From contig NIUT01000146.1 in NCBI GenBank assembly GCA_002254365.1, forward strand, positions 42,264 through 81,838: 39,575 nucleotides of DNA, read 5' to 3'. The notes beneath the pieces were generated by a model. The model was given only the letters and a program-made list of their open reading frames with translations. It was not told the origin of the DNA and did no database searches. Source of the stretch: Nitrospira sp. UW-LDO-01 (GTDB taxonomy: Bacteria; Nitrospirota; Nitrospiria; Nitrospirales; Nitrospiraceae). Each line of letters opens with the position of its first letter. The first letter of the stretch is position 1. Below are positions 18,865-28,875 of this stretch, piece after piece. The position numbers and the translations under genes are program-made.

Positions 18865-19299
18865 TGCTTAATGGGCAAATCGGTTCAGTTGGGTTGCCAT
18901 GCGTATTCGGAGGATTTTCAAGTGTTTGAATAAAAAGAGTCGTTCGTGTTGTGGTCAGGAGATATATGTAGCGATACTGAGGAGCAAAAAAGCGCGGTCT
19001 CAACGATTGTACAGGTAATAACATGGTTCATGTGTAAGCTGTAACTGATTGTTAATGTTTATGAATAAATCCATGCGGACAGTCGTCGTCTTCTGATCGC
19101 ATTGATATATCTAAGGCATCGTTCTCTGTTATTAGGGGGCAATGTGGAATTTTATGGTATGTAAGAAAGAAGAGGGACAGCGATTGCAAGAGGAAGACTT
19201 CTTATAAAAGGCGATACAATTCTTGACGACCCACGCATCTTCTGCCATTGTTATCACCGTTCCCATCATGATTGACGCCTGGGAGGATATGAGAAGGAT

Positions 19300-20595
19300 A
19301 TGAATAAACGGCAAGCGCGCTCTATTGCAGTGGTCGGATTGGGCTATGTCGGTCTTCCGATCGCTGTGGCATTCGGGAAAATTGGCCCGGTTGTTGGATT
19401 TGATGTTAACAAGAAGAAAATTGAGGAATTGCAGAAGGGAATTGATCGGACCGGCGAAGTGTCAAAAGAGGATCTTGGTCTCGCTCAGGTCCGGTATACT
19501 TCGGAGCCAGCTGATCTGAAATCCGCGAACTTCATTATTGTCGCTGTACCCACACCGATCAACGATGCGTTGCAGCCGGATCTGACAGCGTTGCAGAAGG
19601 CCTCGGAGCTGATTGGGCGAAACTTGTCTTCGGGTGCCATCGTGGTCTACGAGTCAACGGTCTATCCTGGGGCAACAGAGGAAATCTGTTTGCCTATTTT
19701 GGAAAAGGCCTCGGGTATGAAGGCTGGGGTTGATTTTAAATTGGGGTATTCGCCGGAGCGAATCAACCCAGGAGATAAAGAACATACGCTTGCCAAGATT
19801 ATCAAGGTTGTATCAGCACAGGATCAAGATTCTCTGGACATTGTAGCGGACACCTACGCGCTGGTTGTCACAGCAGGCATTCATCGGGCATCAGGCATCA
19901 AAGTTGCTGAAGCCGCCAAGGTCATTGAAAATACGCAGCGAGATTTGAATATTGCACTGATGAATGAGTTGTCGTTGATCTTTCACCGGCTGGGGATCGA
20001 CACCAGATCAGTTCTCGAGGCTGCAGGAACGAAGTGGAACTTTCTCAAGTTTTCCCCCGGCCTCGTTGGTGGGCATTGTATCGGTGTGGATCCATATTAT
20101 TTGACCTCAAAAGCAGAATCAGTGGGCTATCATCCGGAAGTGATTCTTGCCGGCCGTCGTATCAACAACGGGATGGGCAAGTTCGTGGCCGAGCAGACTA
20201 TGAAACTGCTCAGTCAGTTATCGCGCCCGGCTAATGAATTGCGAGTCGGAGTACTTGGTTTGACATTCAAGGAAAATGTGCCGGATCTTCGTAACAGCAA
20301 GGTGCCTGATATCATCCGTGAACTTCATGAATATGGCGTGCAGGTCCTGGTCCATGATCCCATCGCTGAAGCAGAAGAAGCGCTGGCAGAGTATGGCATT
20401 CATTTGGTTGGGTGGGACCAGCTGAAGGATCTTGATGGACTGATCGTTGCTGTCGCGCATAAGCGGTTTTCTGATATGAGCCTCCAAGACTTGTTGAGGT
20501 CGCTTCGGATCAAGAACCAGGGTGTTCTGATTGATGTCAAGAGCATCCTTGATCCGGTTCAGATCCCTCCTTCCCTAAAATATTGGCGATTGTAA
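19300..20595 (+). CDS. Nucleotide-sugar dehydrogenase (TviB/WbpA-like UDP-HexNAc 6-dehydrogenase family)
   Basis: 431 aa: SIAVVGLGYVGLPIAVAFGK, VPTPINDALQPDLTAL, YESTVYPGATEEICLPILE, GYSPERINPGDKEHTL, GLVGGHCIGVDPYYLTSKAE. Confidence 0.92.
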   Translation: MNKRQARSIAVVGLGYVGLPIAVAFGKIGPVVGFDVNKKKIEELQKGIDRTGEVSKEDLGLAQVRYTSEPADLKSANFIIVAVPTPINDALQPDLTALQKASELIGRNLSSGAIVVYESTVYPGATEEICLPILEKASGMKAGVDFKLGYSPERINPGDKEHTLAKIIKVVSAQDQDSLDIVADTYALVVTAGIHRASGIKVAEAAKVIENTQRDLNIALMNELSLIFHRLGIDTRSVLEAAGTKWNFLKFSPGLVGGHCIGVDPYYLTSKAESVGYHPEVILAGRRINNGMGKFVAEQTMKLLSQLSRPANELRVGVLGLTFKENVPDLRNSKVPDIIRELHEYGVQVLVHDPIAEAEEALAEYGIHLVGWDQLKDLDGLIVAVAHKRFSDMSLQDLLRSLRIKNQGVLIDVKSILDPVQIPPSLKYWRL

Positions 20596-20717
20596 GTGCT
20601 AACCTGACTGGTCTGCGCTAAGGTAATTCTGTACGCATCCACGGAACTTCCTGCTCGCATCGAATGCGAGGGAACAGTTCAGCTAGTCTTCTCGCCTTCA
20701 ACTTCTGGCCTTTTCCT

Positions 20718-20745
20718 TTGAGCCCGTTTTGATTCGTAGTATAAG
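20718..20745 (+). promoter_or_regulatory. Candidate sigma70 promoter of the secretin/pilus operon
   Basis: TTGAGC-16 nt-TATAAG, about 67 nt upstream of the GTG start at 20812. Confidence 0.45.
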
Positions 20746-20811
20746 AAAATGATGGAGGGGTGAGGGCACCCTTCGTTTCTACCCCATGTCATCCCGTATG
20801 AGAGAGGCGTT

Positions 20812-23154
20812 GTGACTTCTCATCGGAAAGCGTGTCGCTATCGTCACCTCGTAGGCAATGTGCTGGGCGTTGGCGTCTTGTGGATCACGGGTTGTTCGCT
20901 CTTTGTTTCGCCGGACATCAAGCGCGGAGATCAACACTTGGCTTCAGAGCGATGGGAGGAAGCGAGTCTTGCCTACAAGCAAGCATTAAAGGATGAGCCA
21001 TTTAATGTTGCGCTTCAAGGTAAGTACGCGTTGGCTCGCGAGCGTGCTGCAGCGGGGCACGCGGAGCGCGGGCGTATACTTCTCAAGGAGAAACAGGTTG
21101 CTCTCGCGCTGGAAGAATTCGAGCGTGCCCTTGCGATCGAACCATCGCGAGCCGAATATCAGGCTGGATTTCAGGACGCGACTCGCGTGAAAGAGTCTCG
21201 GTCTCAGTATCGTGAAGCTGAACGATTGGCACAACTTGGACGAACTGAGGAGGCATTAAGTAGACTTTCACGCGCAGCAGAGCTCGACCCCACATACTCG
21301 GAGCCGTTAGAGCGCATCAGTCGTCTCACCGAAGAGCAACAAGCCCGTGCGAGGGTTGAGCGTTCGAGACAGCCCGTCACACTGAAGTTCAAAAACGCCG
21401 GTATCAGGGAAGTTCTGGAGGGGGTGGCGAGGACGGGTGGGTTCACCCTGGTTTTCGATAAGGATGTTCGGAACGACCCGATATCCATCTCTATTCAGGA
21501 GACACCGTTTGAAGACGCCTTACAGCTGATTCTTAATAGTAACAGTCTATTCTCAAGACAGGTTTCACCGACGGTCTTAGTCGTCAGTCCAGATACCAGG
21601 CAGAAACAAGAACAGTATCAGGATCTGATGATCAGAACATTCTATTTGTCCACGGCCAAGGCGAAGGATATGGTGCTGTTGCTCAAGAGCATGTTGGATT
21701 CAAAGCGGATGCATGCGAACGAACAGCTGAATGCCATCGTCATGCGTGATCAGCCAGAGAAATTGGAACTTGCCGAGAAGATTATTCTGGCCAACGACCG
21801 ATCCGAACCAGAGGTGCTCTTTGAGTTGGAGGTGCTAGAGGTTAATCGGACAAAAGATCAGAAGTACGGCTTAAGTTACCCCAAGCAAGCCGGGGCCGGG
21901 TTGGTGGCTGCTGGGTTTGCAGGACCATTGGCGGCTGAAGCCGTGCAGATGACGTATCGGCAACTGGCTGACCTCGGTCCCAGTAACTATCTTTTTAAAC
22001 TACCGACCACGGTGTTGCTGGATTTCTTTAAACAACAATCCGATGCCAAGACACTCGCGTCACCGAAGGTCCGCGTCCTGAATAATAAAAAAGCCGAGAT
22101 CAACATCGGGGATAAGCAACCAATTCTTCTTTCAACCACCAATGTACTGCCTGGACAAGCCACGACCGGAGCTGTTCCGACGACATCGACCGTCACATCA
22201 ATAGAGTTTCGAGATACGGGCGTAAAACTGACTGTTGAACCTTCGATCCGACTTGGAAACGAACTGTCGCTCAAGATGAAAGTCGAGGTTATTCGAGTTG
22301 GAGAGAAGGAGATCCTCCAAGATGCTCCCCGTATTCAGCAATTTAAGTTTGGTAACCGTTCAGCAGAAACGACGCTGAGTATGCGTGATGGGGAGACGAT
22401 TGTTCTCGGTGGGCTCCTGCAAGAAGAGGACAAACGAACAAGGGTCACGATTCCATGGATCGGAGATTTGCCGCTGATTGGAAATATGTTGAGCTCATTT
22501 GAAACAAAACGTGTCACAACCGAAGTGATTCTCACCATTACTCCCCACATCGCGCAACCGACGTTTCCTGTTGGGTCACACAATCAGGCATTTTGGTCTG
22601 GTACGGAATTTAATTATGCGACCCGCCCGGTTTTTTCTAGCATGTTTCCAAAGACGTCGACGTTGGCGGGAGGTGATGCTGGAAAAAGTATTCTTCGGGC
22701 TGAGGTAATGGGTAAAGGGAGTGGAGAGGTGGACGCGGGGCGATCGCTTGCCCAGTTAGCGACCCCCGGTCCTCAGTTGGCTATCAAGCCGGGGCACTCG
22801 ATCGTGCAATTTGGCAAGGAGGTCATACTTTCCCTCATTGACGGGCAAGTCCGTCCGCCTGACGAAAGCGTGTATAGGTTGGAATATGACGCCACTATTC
22901 TGGAATTTAAGCGATTGGACGATGCAGAGTTGACCAGAAGCAGTGACTCTCTCGGAGCGGGTGGGGAAAGTGAAGCAGGTACGATTATGTTCCGTTTGGC
23001 CCGTCCTGCTGGACGAGCGCCACGGGCCGTGGGGGTCACCTTCCTCGCAAAGGCGCCAGGAGTCTCTCCGGTTCGTGTGGAACTCTTGGATTCCAGTAGT
23101 CCCGTGCAGGCATCACCAGGAATCGTGGGGACGGGTGTGGTGCGAGTCCGGTGA
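20812..23154 (+). CDS. Secretin (GspD/PilQ/MshL superfamily) lipoprotein with N-terminal TPR and C-terminal cohesin-like domain
   Basis: 780 aa; GTG start; lipobox ITG|C; TPR-like repeats (ALEEFERALAIEPSRAEYQAG); STN-like domain (VTLKFKNAGIREVLEGVARTGGFTLVFDKDV); secretin core (SPKVRVLNNKKAEINIGDKQPI... VLGGLLQEEDKRTRVTIPWIGDLPLIGNMLSS); cohesin-like tail. Confidence 0.92.
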   Translation: MTSHRKACRYRHLVGNVLGVGVLWITGCSLFVSPDIKRGDQHLASERWEEASLAYKQALKDEPFNVALQGKYALARERAAAGHAERGRILLKEKQVALALEEFERALAIEPSRAEYQAGFQDATRVKESRSQYREAERLAQLGRTEEALSRLSRAAELDPTYSEPLERISRLTEEQQARARVERSRQPVTLKFKNAGIREVLEGVARTGGFTLVFDKDVRNDPISISIQETPFEDALQLILNSNSLFSRQVSPTVLVVSPDTRQKQEQYQDLMIRTFYLSTAKAKDMVLLLKSMLDSKRMHANEQLNAIVMRDQPEKLELAEKIILANDRSEPEVLFELEVLEVNRTKDQKYGLSYPKQAGAGLVAAGFAGPLAAEAVQMTYRQLADLGPSNYLFKLPTTVLLDFFKQQSDAKTLASPKVRVLNNKKAEINIGDKQPILLSTTNVLPGQATTGAVPTTSTVTSIEFRDTGVKLTVEPSIRLGNELSLKMKVEVIRVGEKEILQDAPRIQQFKFGNRSAETTLSMRDGETIVLGGLLQEEDKRTRVTIPWIGDLPLIGNMLSSFETKRVTTEVILTITPHIAQPTFPVGSHNQAFWSGTEFNYATRPVFSSMFPKTSTLAGGDAGKSILRAEVMGKGSGEVDAGRSLAQLATPGPQLAIKPGHSIVQFGKEVILSLIDGQVRPPDESVYRLEYDATILEFKRLDDAELTRSSDSLGAGGESEAGTIMFRLARPAGRAPRAVGVTFLAKAPGVSPVRVELLDSSSPVQASPGIVGTGVVRVR

Positions 23155-23657
23155 AGGGGGATGGGTTCACCCTGGTTGAGATCCTCGTTGCCATGACGAT
23201 TCTTGCCATTCTGGCGTCAGTGGCGATGCCACTGAGTAAGGTCTCGACGAAACGGACACAGGAAATTGAATTACGTCAACAGCTTCGAACAATTCGAAGC
23301 GCCATTGACTCATTTAAATTGGAATGGAACCGTGACGGGGACGTGTTACTGGGACCTGCCTGTGTGAAAAATAGGTTGGTATGTAAGGAAGTGTCAGGCC
23401 CGTACGGTTATCCCAAGACCGTTGAGACGTTGTTGGGAGTCAAACTGACTGGGGAAGAGGCCACCGTTCGGGGTACGACGATGAGACGCTACCTACGGAG
23501 CATGCCGATTGATCCACTGACCGGGAAGGCGGATTGGCTATTACGGTGTTACAAGGATCAGCCCAAGCCAATCAGCTGGTGTGGTGAAGACGTCTATGAT
23601 GTCATGACGCAAAGTGAGGCGGTCGCAATTGATGGATCCAAATATCAGGATTGGTAG
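23151..23657 (+). CDS. Type II secretion/type IV pseudopilin
   Basis: Prepilin motif [29 protein letters not shown] start overlaps the secretin stop. Confidence 0.9.
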   Translation: MKGDGFTLVEILVAMTILAILASVAMPLSKVSTKRTQEIELRQQLRTIRSAIDSFKLEWNRDGDVLLGPACVKNRLVCKEVSGPYGYPKTVETLLGVKLTGEEATVRGTTMRRYLRSMPIDPLTGKADWLLRCYKDQPKPISWCGEDVYDVMTQSEAVAIDGSKYQDW

Positions 23658-24033
23658 AGCAGGCAGATGGAATGCAAAAGGATTCACGCTGGTCGAACTC
23701 ATGATTGTCGTGTCCATCATCGGCATTCTCGCTACTATCGCGGCTCCGTCCTACCAGTCCTCGTTGGTCAAGGCGAGAGAAACAGTCTTGCGACAGGATC
23801 TATTCACGATGCGTGACCTGTTGGACCATCACCGTGCGGACCAGGGGAAGTATCCGCCATCGTTGGAGGGCTTGGTGGCGACGGGGTATTTGCGGGCTCT
23901 TCCCAAAGATCCGTTCACGAATTCTTCGAGTTCTTGGCAGGAGATGAGTGATCCGACCGAGGGTGGTATTTTTGATGTGTATTCAGGGTCGGATCTTGTT
24001 GGGACCAACGGGGTTCCCTATAACAAGTGGTAA
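23632..24033 (+). CDS. GspG-like pseudopilin
   Basis: [29 protein letters not shown]-terminal [34 protein letters not shown] as in GspG-type pseudopilins. Start uncertain (23614 or 23632). Confidence 0.9.
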   Translation: MDPNIRIGRAGRWNAKGFTLVELMIVVSIIGILATIAAPSYQSSLVKARETVLRQDLFTMRDLLDHHRADQGKYPPSLEGLVATGYLRALPKDPFTNSSSSWQEMSDPTEGGIFDVYSGSDLVGTNGVPYNKW

Positions 24034-24040
24034 CTCAGGT

Positions 24041-24874
24041 ATGAGCTTGAACGGTCGTCCATTGTGCTGCCAATGCAAGGCGTTCCGATGGAACCAGGTA
24101 TGGAGAAACTTAGGCATTGGGCTGATTCTGCTCAATCTCGTAGCCTGTCGTTCTCTTGGTGTTCTTGGTGATCCAGGGATGTCGGATCTTCAGCTCACGG
24201 TCGATGTGCTCAACGTATCGTTGAAAGATGCGCAGCAGGCAATGGCAGAATTGCGTGCAGAAGTCGAGGTGCGGAACCAGGAGTTGGCTGAGACGCAGGT
24301 GATGCGCGCGCAGCTCGAAGGGCGGGCTCGAGAAGCGGAGAGCCGGTTGAGCGAGGCTCGCCATGTGATTGCTTTGCAACGGGAAGAGCTAGCCGAATCC
24401 AGGGCTGATCGGGAGCGAATTGCCAGGACAAGAGCAGCACTTCAGAGTCAGCTCAAACAGCTGCGAAAACAACTATCAAGAATCGAGAAGCAGGCATCTG
24501 GAAGTATTTCTCCAGCCATCATGAATTTTCAGGAAGAGAAGCTGCTGAGGCCAGTGCCGGCAGGTATGAAAGAGGCTGTAACGTTCGGTGATTCGCTAGA
24601 AGATCGTCGAGCCCTTCCGCCATCGGATGAGGCGATGTCTGGGGTAATGTCGGTTGATCGAGGGGAGGGACTGGCTCAATCGTCGATACTCGTTACACCA
24701 TCACGAGTCATGATCAAATCTGGAGATACGCTGTGGAGTCTTGCCCACCGATATCGTACCTCTGTGCATCAGCTCATGGCCGTCAACGCGCTCTCCACAG
24801 ATTATATTCAAGCGGGGCAGAGTCTTTGGTTGACGGAGTCGGTGGTGGATGGCTCAGAACTCAAACAACGGTAG
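24041..24874 (+). CDS. Coiled-coil LysM lipoprotein
   Basis: Start MSLNGRPLCC; lipobox LVA|C; long coiled coil (ELRAEVEVRNQELAETQVMRAQLEGRAREAE...); C-terminal LysM (IKSGDTLWSLAHRYRTSVHQLMAVNALSTDYIQAGQSLWL). Confidence 0.85.
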   Translation: MSLNGRPLCCQCKAFRWNQVWRNLGIGLILLNLVACRSLGVLGDPGMSDLQLTVDVLNVSLKDAQQAMAELRAEVEVRNQELAETQVMRAQLEGRAREAESRLSEARHVIALQREELAESRADRERIARTRAALQSQLKQLRKQLSRIEKQASGSISPAIMNFQEEKLLRPVPAGMKEAVTFGDSLEDRRALPPSDEAMSGVMSVDRGEGLAQSSILVTPSRVMIKSGDTLWSLAHRYRTSVHQLMAVNALSTDYIQAGQSLWLTESVVDGSELKQR

Positions 24875-24895
24875 TCCTGTCGAAGGGCCGGAGCT

Positions 24896-26110
24896 ATGGC
24901 AGTATTTGCGTACCGAGTTGCACGATCTGACGGATCCATGATTCAAGGATCTCTGGAAGGAGAAGGGGAAGCGGCCGTTCGCGCGAAACTCGAATCACAA
25001 GGACTGCTGGTTTTTTCCCTCAACCGACGTGGGGCGCACTCAATGCCAAGCCCACGATCTTGGTCATTCGGTGGGCTTCCTCTCGGGCAGTTCATGATTT
25101 TCAATCAGGAATTATTGGCGCTTATCAAGTCTGGGTTGCCGATCTTACGAGTCTGGGACTTGTTGATTGATCGCGCAGGGCATCCAGGATTTCGGCAAGT
25201 ATTACGCGACGTAAAAGAAGACATCCGAAGTGGTGCCTCCGCATCGGAGGCGTTGGCAAAACATACCGCCTATTTCCCGGATCTGTATGTGGCGACCATC
25301 AAGGCTGGTGAGCAGTCGGGCAATCTTTCAGAGGTGCTGCAGCGGTATGTCGTGTATCTGAAGCTGATGATCGGGCTTCGTCAAAAGATGACGAAGGCGA
25401 TTTCTTATCCGATTTTCCTTGTTGTGATCGGCGTGGCCGTGATCGGTTTCTTGGTGGCCTATGTCATGCCCACATTTGTATCTGTGTATGGAGAAACGGG
25501 GAAGACTTTACCATGGGCGACACAGCTGTTGTTGCAGCTGGTTGCACATGCAGAGGCATGGGGCTTGGCTGCGATGATCATCCTGGTTGGGTTAATACTC
25601 AGCATTCGTACCTATTATGCCACTTCCGCCGGGCAGCTTATGATTGACCGTTTCATACTGCATCTTCCACTGGTGGGAACAATAGCAGTTAAACATAACA
25701 CCGTGCAGTTCACGAGAACATTGGGGACCATTCTTGCCGGAGGAACCCCACTTGTGGATGCCTTGCAGGGGGCACGGGCAGCTGTCTCAAATCGTTTTGT
25801 CTCCTCTCGTCTGGTTGGAGCCGTTGAGGAGATTCGGGAAGGAACAACCTTAGCTGATGCCCTGGAGCGCTGTCAGGTGCTGCCCAAGCTGGTGATTGAG
25901 ATGCTGTCGGTCGGTGAGGAGACGGGGTCGCTCGAAGCGATGCTGAAGGATGTGGCGGAATTTTACGAAGCGGATATGGATACGCAACTCAGCCAGCTTA
26001 CAACCTGGATGGAGCCAGCGTTGTTGCTTGTGATGGGAGTCCTGGTGGGCGGGATTGTGATCGTGATGTACCTTCCCGTTTTTCAAATGGCTGGAACGGT
26101 GGGCGGGTAG
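24896..26110 (+). CDS. GspF/PilC-family inner-membrane platform protein
   Basis: 404 aa; FNQELLALIKSGLPILRVWDLL, YFPDLYVATIKAGEQSGNLSEVLQR, KAISYPIFLVVIGVAVIGFLVAYVMP, GEETGSLEAMLKDVAEFYE. Confidence 0.95.
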   Translation: MAVFAYRVARSDGSMIQGSLEGEGEAAVRAKLESQGLLVFSLNRRGAHSMPSPRSWSFGGLPLGQFMIFNQELLALIKSGLPILRVWDLLIDRAGHPGFRQVLRDVKEDIRSGASASEALAKHTAYFPDLYVATIKAGEQSGNLSEVLQRYVVYLKLMIGLRQKMTKAISYPIFLVVIGVAVIGFLVAYVMPTFVSVYGETGKTLPWATQLLLQLVAHAEAWGLAAMIILVGLILSIRTYYATSAGQLMIDRFILHLPLVGTIAVKHNTVQFTRTLGTILAGGTPLVDALQGARAAVSNRFVSSRLVGAVEEIREGTTLADALERCQVLPKLVIEMLSVGEETGSLEAMLKDVAEFYEADMDTQLSQLTTWMEPALLLVMGVLVGGIVIVMYLPVFQMAGTVGG

Positions 26111-26146
26111 CCTGCGAGAAATCTATGAGGCTTTGGGAGTCTGTAT

Positions 26147-27874
26147 ATGTTGCGTAGCCTAGCGCGGCCCAGCTTGGCGGAGGTCTTAGTCAGTCAGGGT
26201 GTGCTGACAAGGCACAAGGTGGACGAGGTGTTCCGTCGTGTGAAGGGAGTGCCGGCTGCCTTAGGGAAGGCCTTGACCGATGATGGACTCCTGTCGGAAG
26301 ACCAGCTCGCTCATGCGTTGGCCAGTCAATACGGGCTGACGTACGATCCACTGACGAACTTTCGGATCAATCCTCAGTACTATGAGTCCATCTCGATCAA
26401 ATGGATGCAGCGCGTTCCGTTTGTGCCTCTGAACGAGCAGGCAGGGGTGTTGACGATTGCCGTTGCGGAACCCCACAACCTGCTGGGCCTGGACGAATTG
26501 GAACTGTTGGTTGGAAAACCGTTGGAGCTTGTTGTCAGTCCCAGAAGCGCCATCATGGCGGCACTGGAACGCAGTGAAGGGTCGAGCCAAGTACTCCGCG
26601 AGTTTGAAGCAGAATATCGATCAGTCTTGGTCAAAGAAGATGAGCGAGGGGAAGAGATACTTGCGCTGGATCATGCCGGAGAAGACCAGAGCCCGACGGT
26701 CAAACTGCTGGACTCAATCTTACTGAACGCCATGCAACGCCGAGCGAGCGATATCCACATCGAAGCGGCGGATCGTGCGACCAACGTCAAATTGCGTGTC
26801 GATGGGATTCTTGTTCCAGCCATGGAGCCGTTGGATATTCGATTACACGCTCCCCTGGTATCACGCCTCAAAGTGATGTCGGATCTCGACATTGCGGAGC
26901 GCCGTGTTCCTCAAGACGGAAGTTTCCGCATGCGACTGGATCGAAAAACAGTAGATTTCCGTGTGTCCATCTTGCCCAGTGTCTTTGGGGAGTCCGTGGT
27001 CATCAGAATCCTGGATCGAGATTCGATTGCGACCGGAGTCTCAGACTTGAAGCTTGAGCGTCTTGGTTTTAATCCGGAAGATCTGAAACGATTTCGAAAG
27101 TCGATCACACGCCCGCACGGCATGGTGTTGGTGACCGGGCCGACCGGAAGTGGGAAGACGACGACATTGTACGCCGCGATCTCGGAAATGAACACGCTGG
27201 AAGACAAGCTGATCACGATCGAAGATCCAGTCGAATACCAGCTATCGGGTGTGGTGCAGATTCCGGTCAATGAAAAGAAGGGACTCACCTTTGCCCGAGG
27301 TCTTCGGTCTATTCTCCGTCATGATCCGGATAAGATTATGGTCGGCGAAATTCGTGATGCTGAGACCGCACAGATCGCTATTCAGTCTGCGCTAACAGGA
27401 CATCTGGTCCTTACGACGGTTCATGCCAACAACGTCTTTGATGTCATTGGACGGTTCGCCTCGATGGGGATTGACGCCTATAATTTTCTGGCTGCGCTCA
27501 ATTGCGTGTTGGCTCAACGACTGGTTCGAATCCTGTGCCCATCCTGTCGGACCCCGGGAAAAGCACCACAGGCTCTGATTGAAGAATCAGGGTTGGACTA
27601 TGAGCAGTACAAGAATACGTTATTTTACGAGGGGCCAGGCTGTCCGCAATGTCATGGAACTGGATATCGAGGGAGAAAGTGCATTACGGAGTTTCTGGAT
27701 TTGACAGATGAGATTAAGGAGATGATTCATGCGGAACGACCACTCTCCGAGATCAGGTATCGAGCCGTAACCGGTGGAATGATTACGCTTCGGCAGTCGG
27801 CTCTCAACAAGGTGTTGAACGGCGAGACATCACTTCGTGAGATCAATCGTGTCACGTTCAGCGAGGAAGGCTAG
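26147..27874 (+). CDS. GspE/PilB-family assembly ATPase
   Basis: 575 aa; MshEN-like N-terminus, Walker A GPTGSGKTTTLYAA, GEIRDAETAQIAIQSALTGHLVLTTVHAN, zinc motifs CPSC and CPQC. Confidence 0.96.
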   Translation: MLRSLARPSLAEVLVSQGVLTRHKVDEVFRRVKGVPAALGKALTDDGLLSEDQLAHALASQYGLTYDPLTNFRINPQYYESISIKWMQRVPFVPLNEQAGVLTIAVAEPHNLLGLDELELLVGKPLELVVSPRSAIMAALERSEGSSQVLREFEAEYRSVLVKEDERGEEILALDHAGEDQSPTVKLLDSILLNAMQRRASDIHIEAADRATNVKLRVDGILVPAMEPLDIRLHAPLVSRLKVMSDLDIAERRVPQDGSFRMRLDRKTVDFRVSILPSVFGESVVIRILDRDSIATGVSDLKLERLGFNPEDLKRFRKSITRPHGMVLVTGPTGSGKTTTLYAAISEMNTLEDKLITIEDPVEYQLSGVVQIPVNEKKGLTFARGLRSILRHDPDKIMVGEIRDAETAQIAIQSALTGHLVLTTVHANNVFDVIGRFASMGIDAYNFLAALNCVLAQRLVRILCPSCRTPGKAPQALIEESGLDYEQYKNTLFYEGPGCPQCHGTGYRGRKCITEFLDLTDEIKEMIHAERPLSEIRYRAVTGGMITLRQSALNKVLNGETSLREINRVTFSEEG

Positions 27875-27878
27875 CGAG

Positions 27879-28874
27879 ATGTGGGATTGGGCCAGGCGTC
27901 CCCCACAACGGTGTTTGAAATTCGGCACTGACTGCCTCGGATGGGCGGAGTGTGAGCGAAGCTGGTATGGGCGTCTTCGCCAGAGATACGGCATATCTCC
28001 CCTCGAAGTAGGCGCGATGAGGTCTTCACCCACAGTTGACAATGTGTCACAGCCATCGATCTTGGCTTCACAAGTTTGTGCATTAGCCGGTGTAGGCGGG
28101 AAGCGTTCTTTCATGAGAGGAGCCTTCTTCTCAGAACTTCCTCGGCGCATTGCGGTCTTGCTTCCTGACACAGCGGTGCGAACAGCGGTTTTATATCTCG
28201 ATCAGATTCCGATCAGACGTGAAGAGCGCGACGCGTTGATTCGGTGGCGATTGGGACAAGAGCAGATCTCCCCGCTGAATAGCGCGAAGATTGTGTCGCA
28301 GGTTTTTGGGGGTCATGGAGAAGGTCCGGAGCGTAGGTATACGGTCCTGGCTGTGGCCGTTCAAGAGTCGATTCTCAGTCAATACGAATCACTCTGTGAA
28401 TCTGTTGGCTTAATTCCCTCCGAGGTGGGAATCACGAGCTTGCGGCTGTTTGACCTCTGGAAGAGAATGTCACGGACGGCGGGTTGGTTACGCCACGATG
28501 TCTTGTGGATCACGCTAGCCGACCGATCGCTGACGATCATGGTCTTTCAACGGGGCCAGATCGTGTTCTACCGTTGCAAGCTATTGGGGGAGGACGCTTT
28601 AGAGGTCCTGGCTACAGCCGATTTGCAGAATAGGATTCTTGATGAGTGTCGTGCTTCCCTTGAGGTTTGTCAACAGCAGCATCCCTCCGTCGAGATACAT
28701 GACGCGGTGATCTGTGGCGATGGAGAGATGGCCTCGTTGCAGGCGGAGCTTCAGGGGCAACTCCAGCTTGCCGTGCAACAATTCGGTTGGAAATCAGTCG
28801 AAAAGCTTGGATGGGAAGCGAAGGGGAGCCAGCAAGGCATGGCCGCACTAGCCGCAATAGCAGGGGTTTCATAG
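27879..28874 (+). CDS. PilM/GspL-like (actin-fold) protein, divergent
   Basis: Position between the PilB-like and PilN-like genes; RIAVLLPDTAVRTAVLYLDQIPIRREERDALIRWRLGQEQ is PilM-like. Overlapping start refined to 27879 (MWDWARR). Confidence 0.75.
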   Translation: MWDWARRPPQRCLKFGTDCLGWAECERSWYGRLRQRYGISPLEVGAMRSSPTVDNVSQPSILASQVCALAGVGGKRSFMRGAFFSELPRRIAVLLPDTAVRTAVLYLDQIPIRREERDALIRWRLGQEQISPLNSAKIVSQVFGGHGEGPERRYTVLAVAVQESILSQYESLCESVGLIPSEVGITSLRLFDLWKRMSRTAGWLRHDVLWITLADRSLTIMVFQRGQIVFYRCKLLGEDALEVLATADLQNRILDECRASLEVCQQQHPSVEIHDAVICGDGEMASLQAELQGQLQLAVQQFGWKSVEKLGWEAKGSQQGMAALAAIAGVS

Positions 28875-28875
28875 C

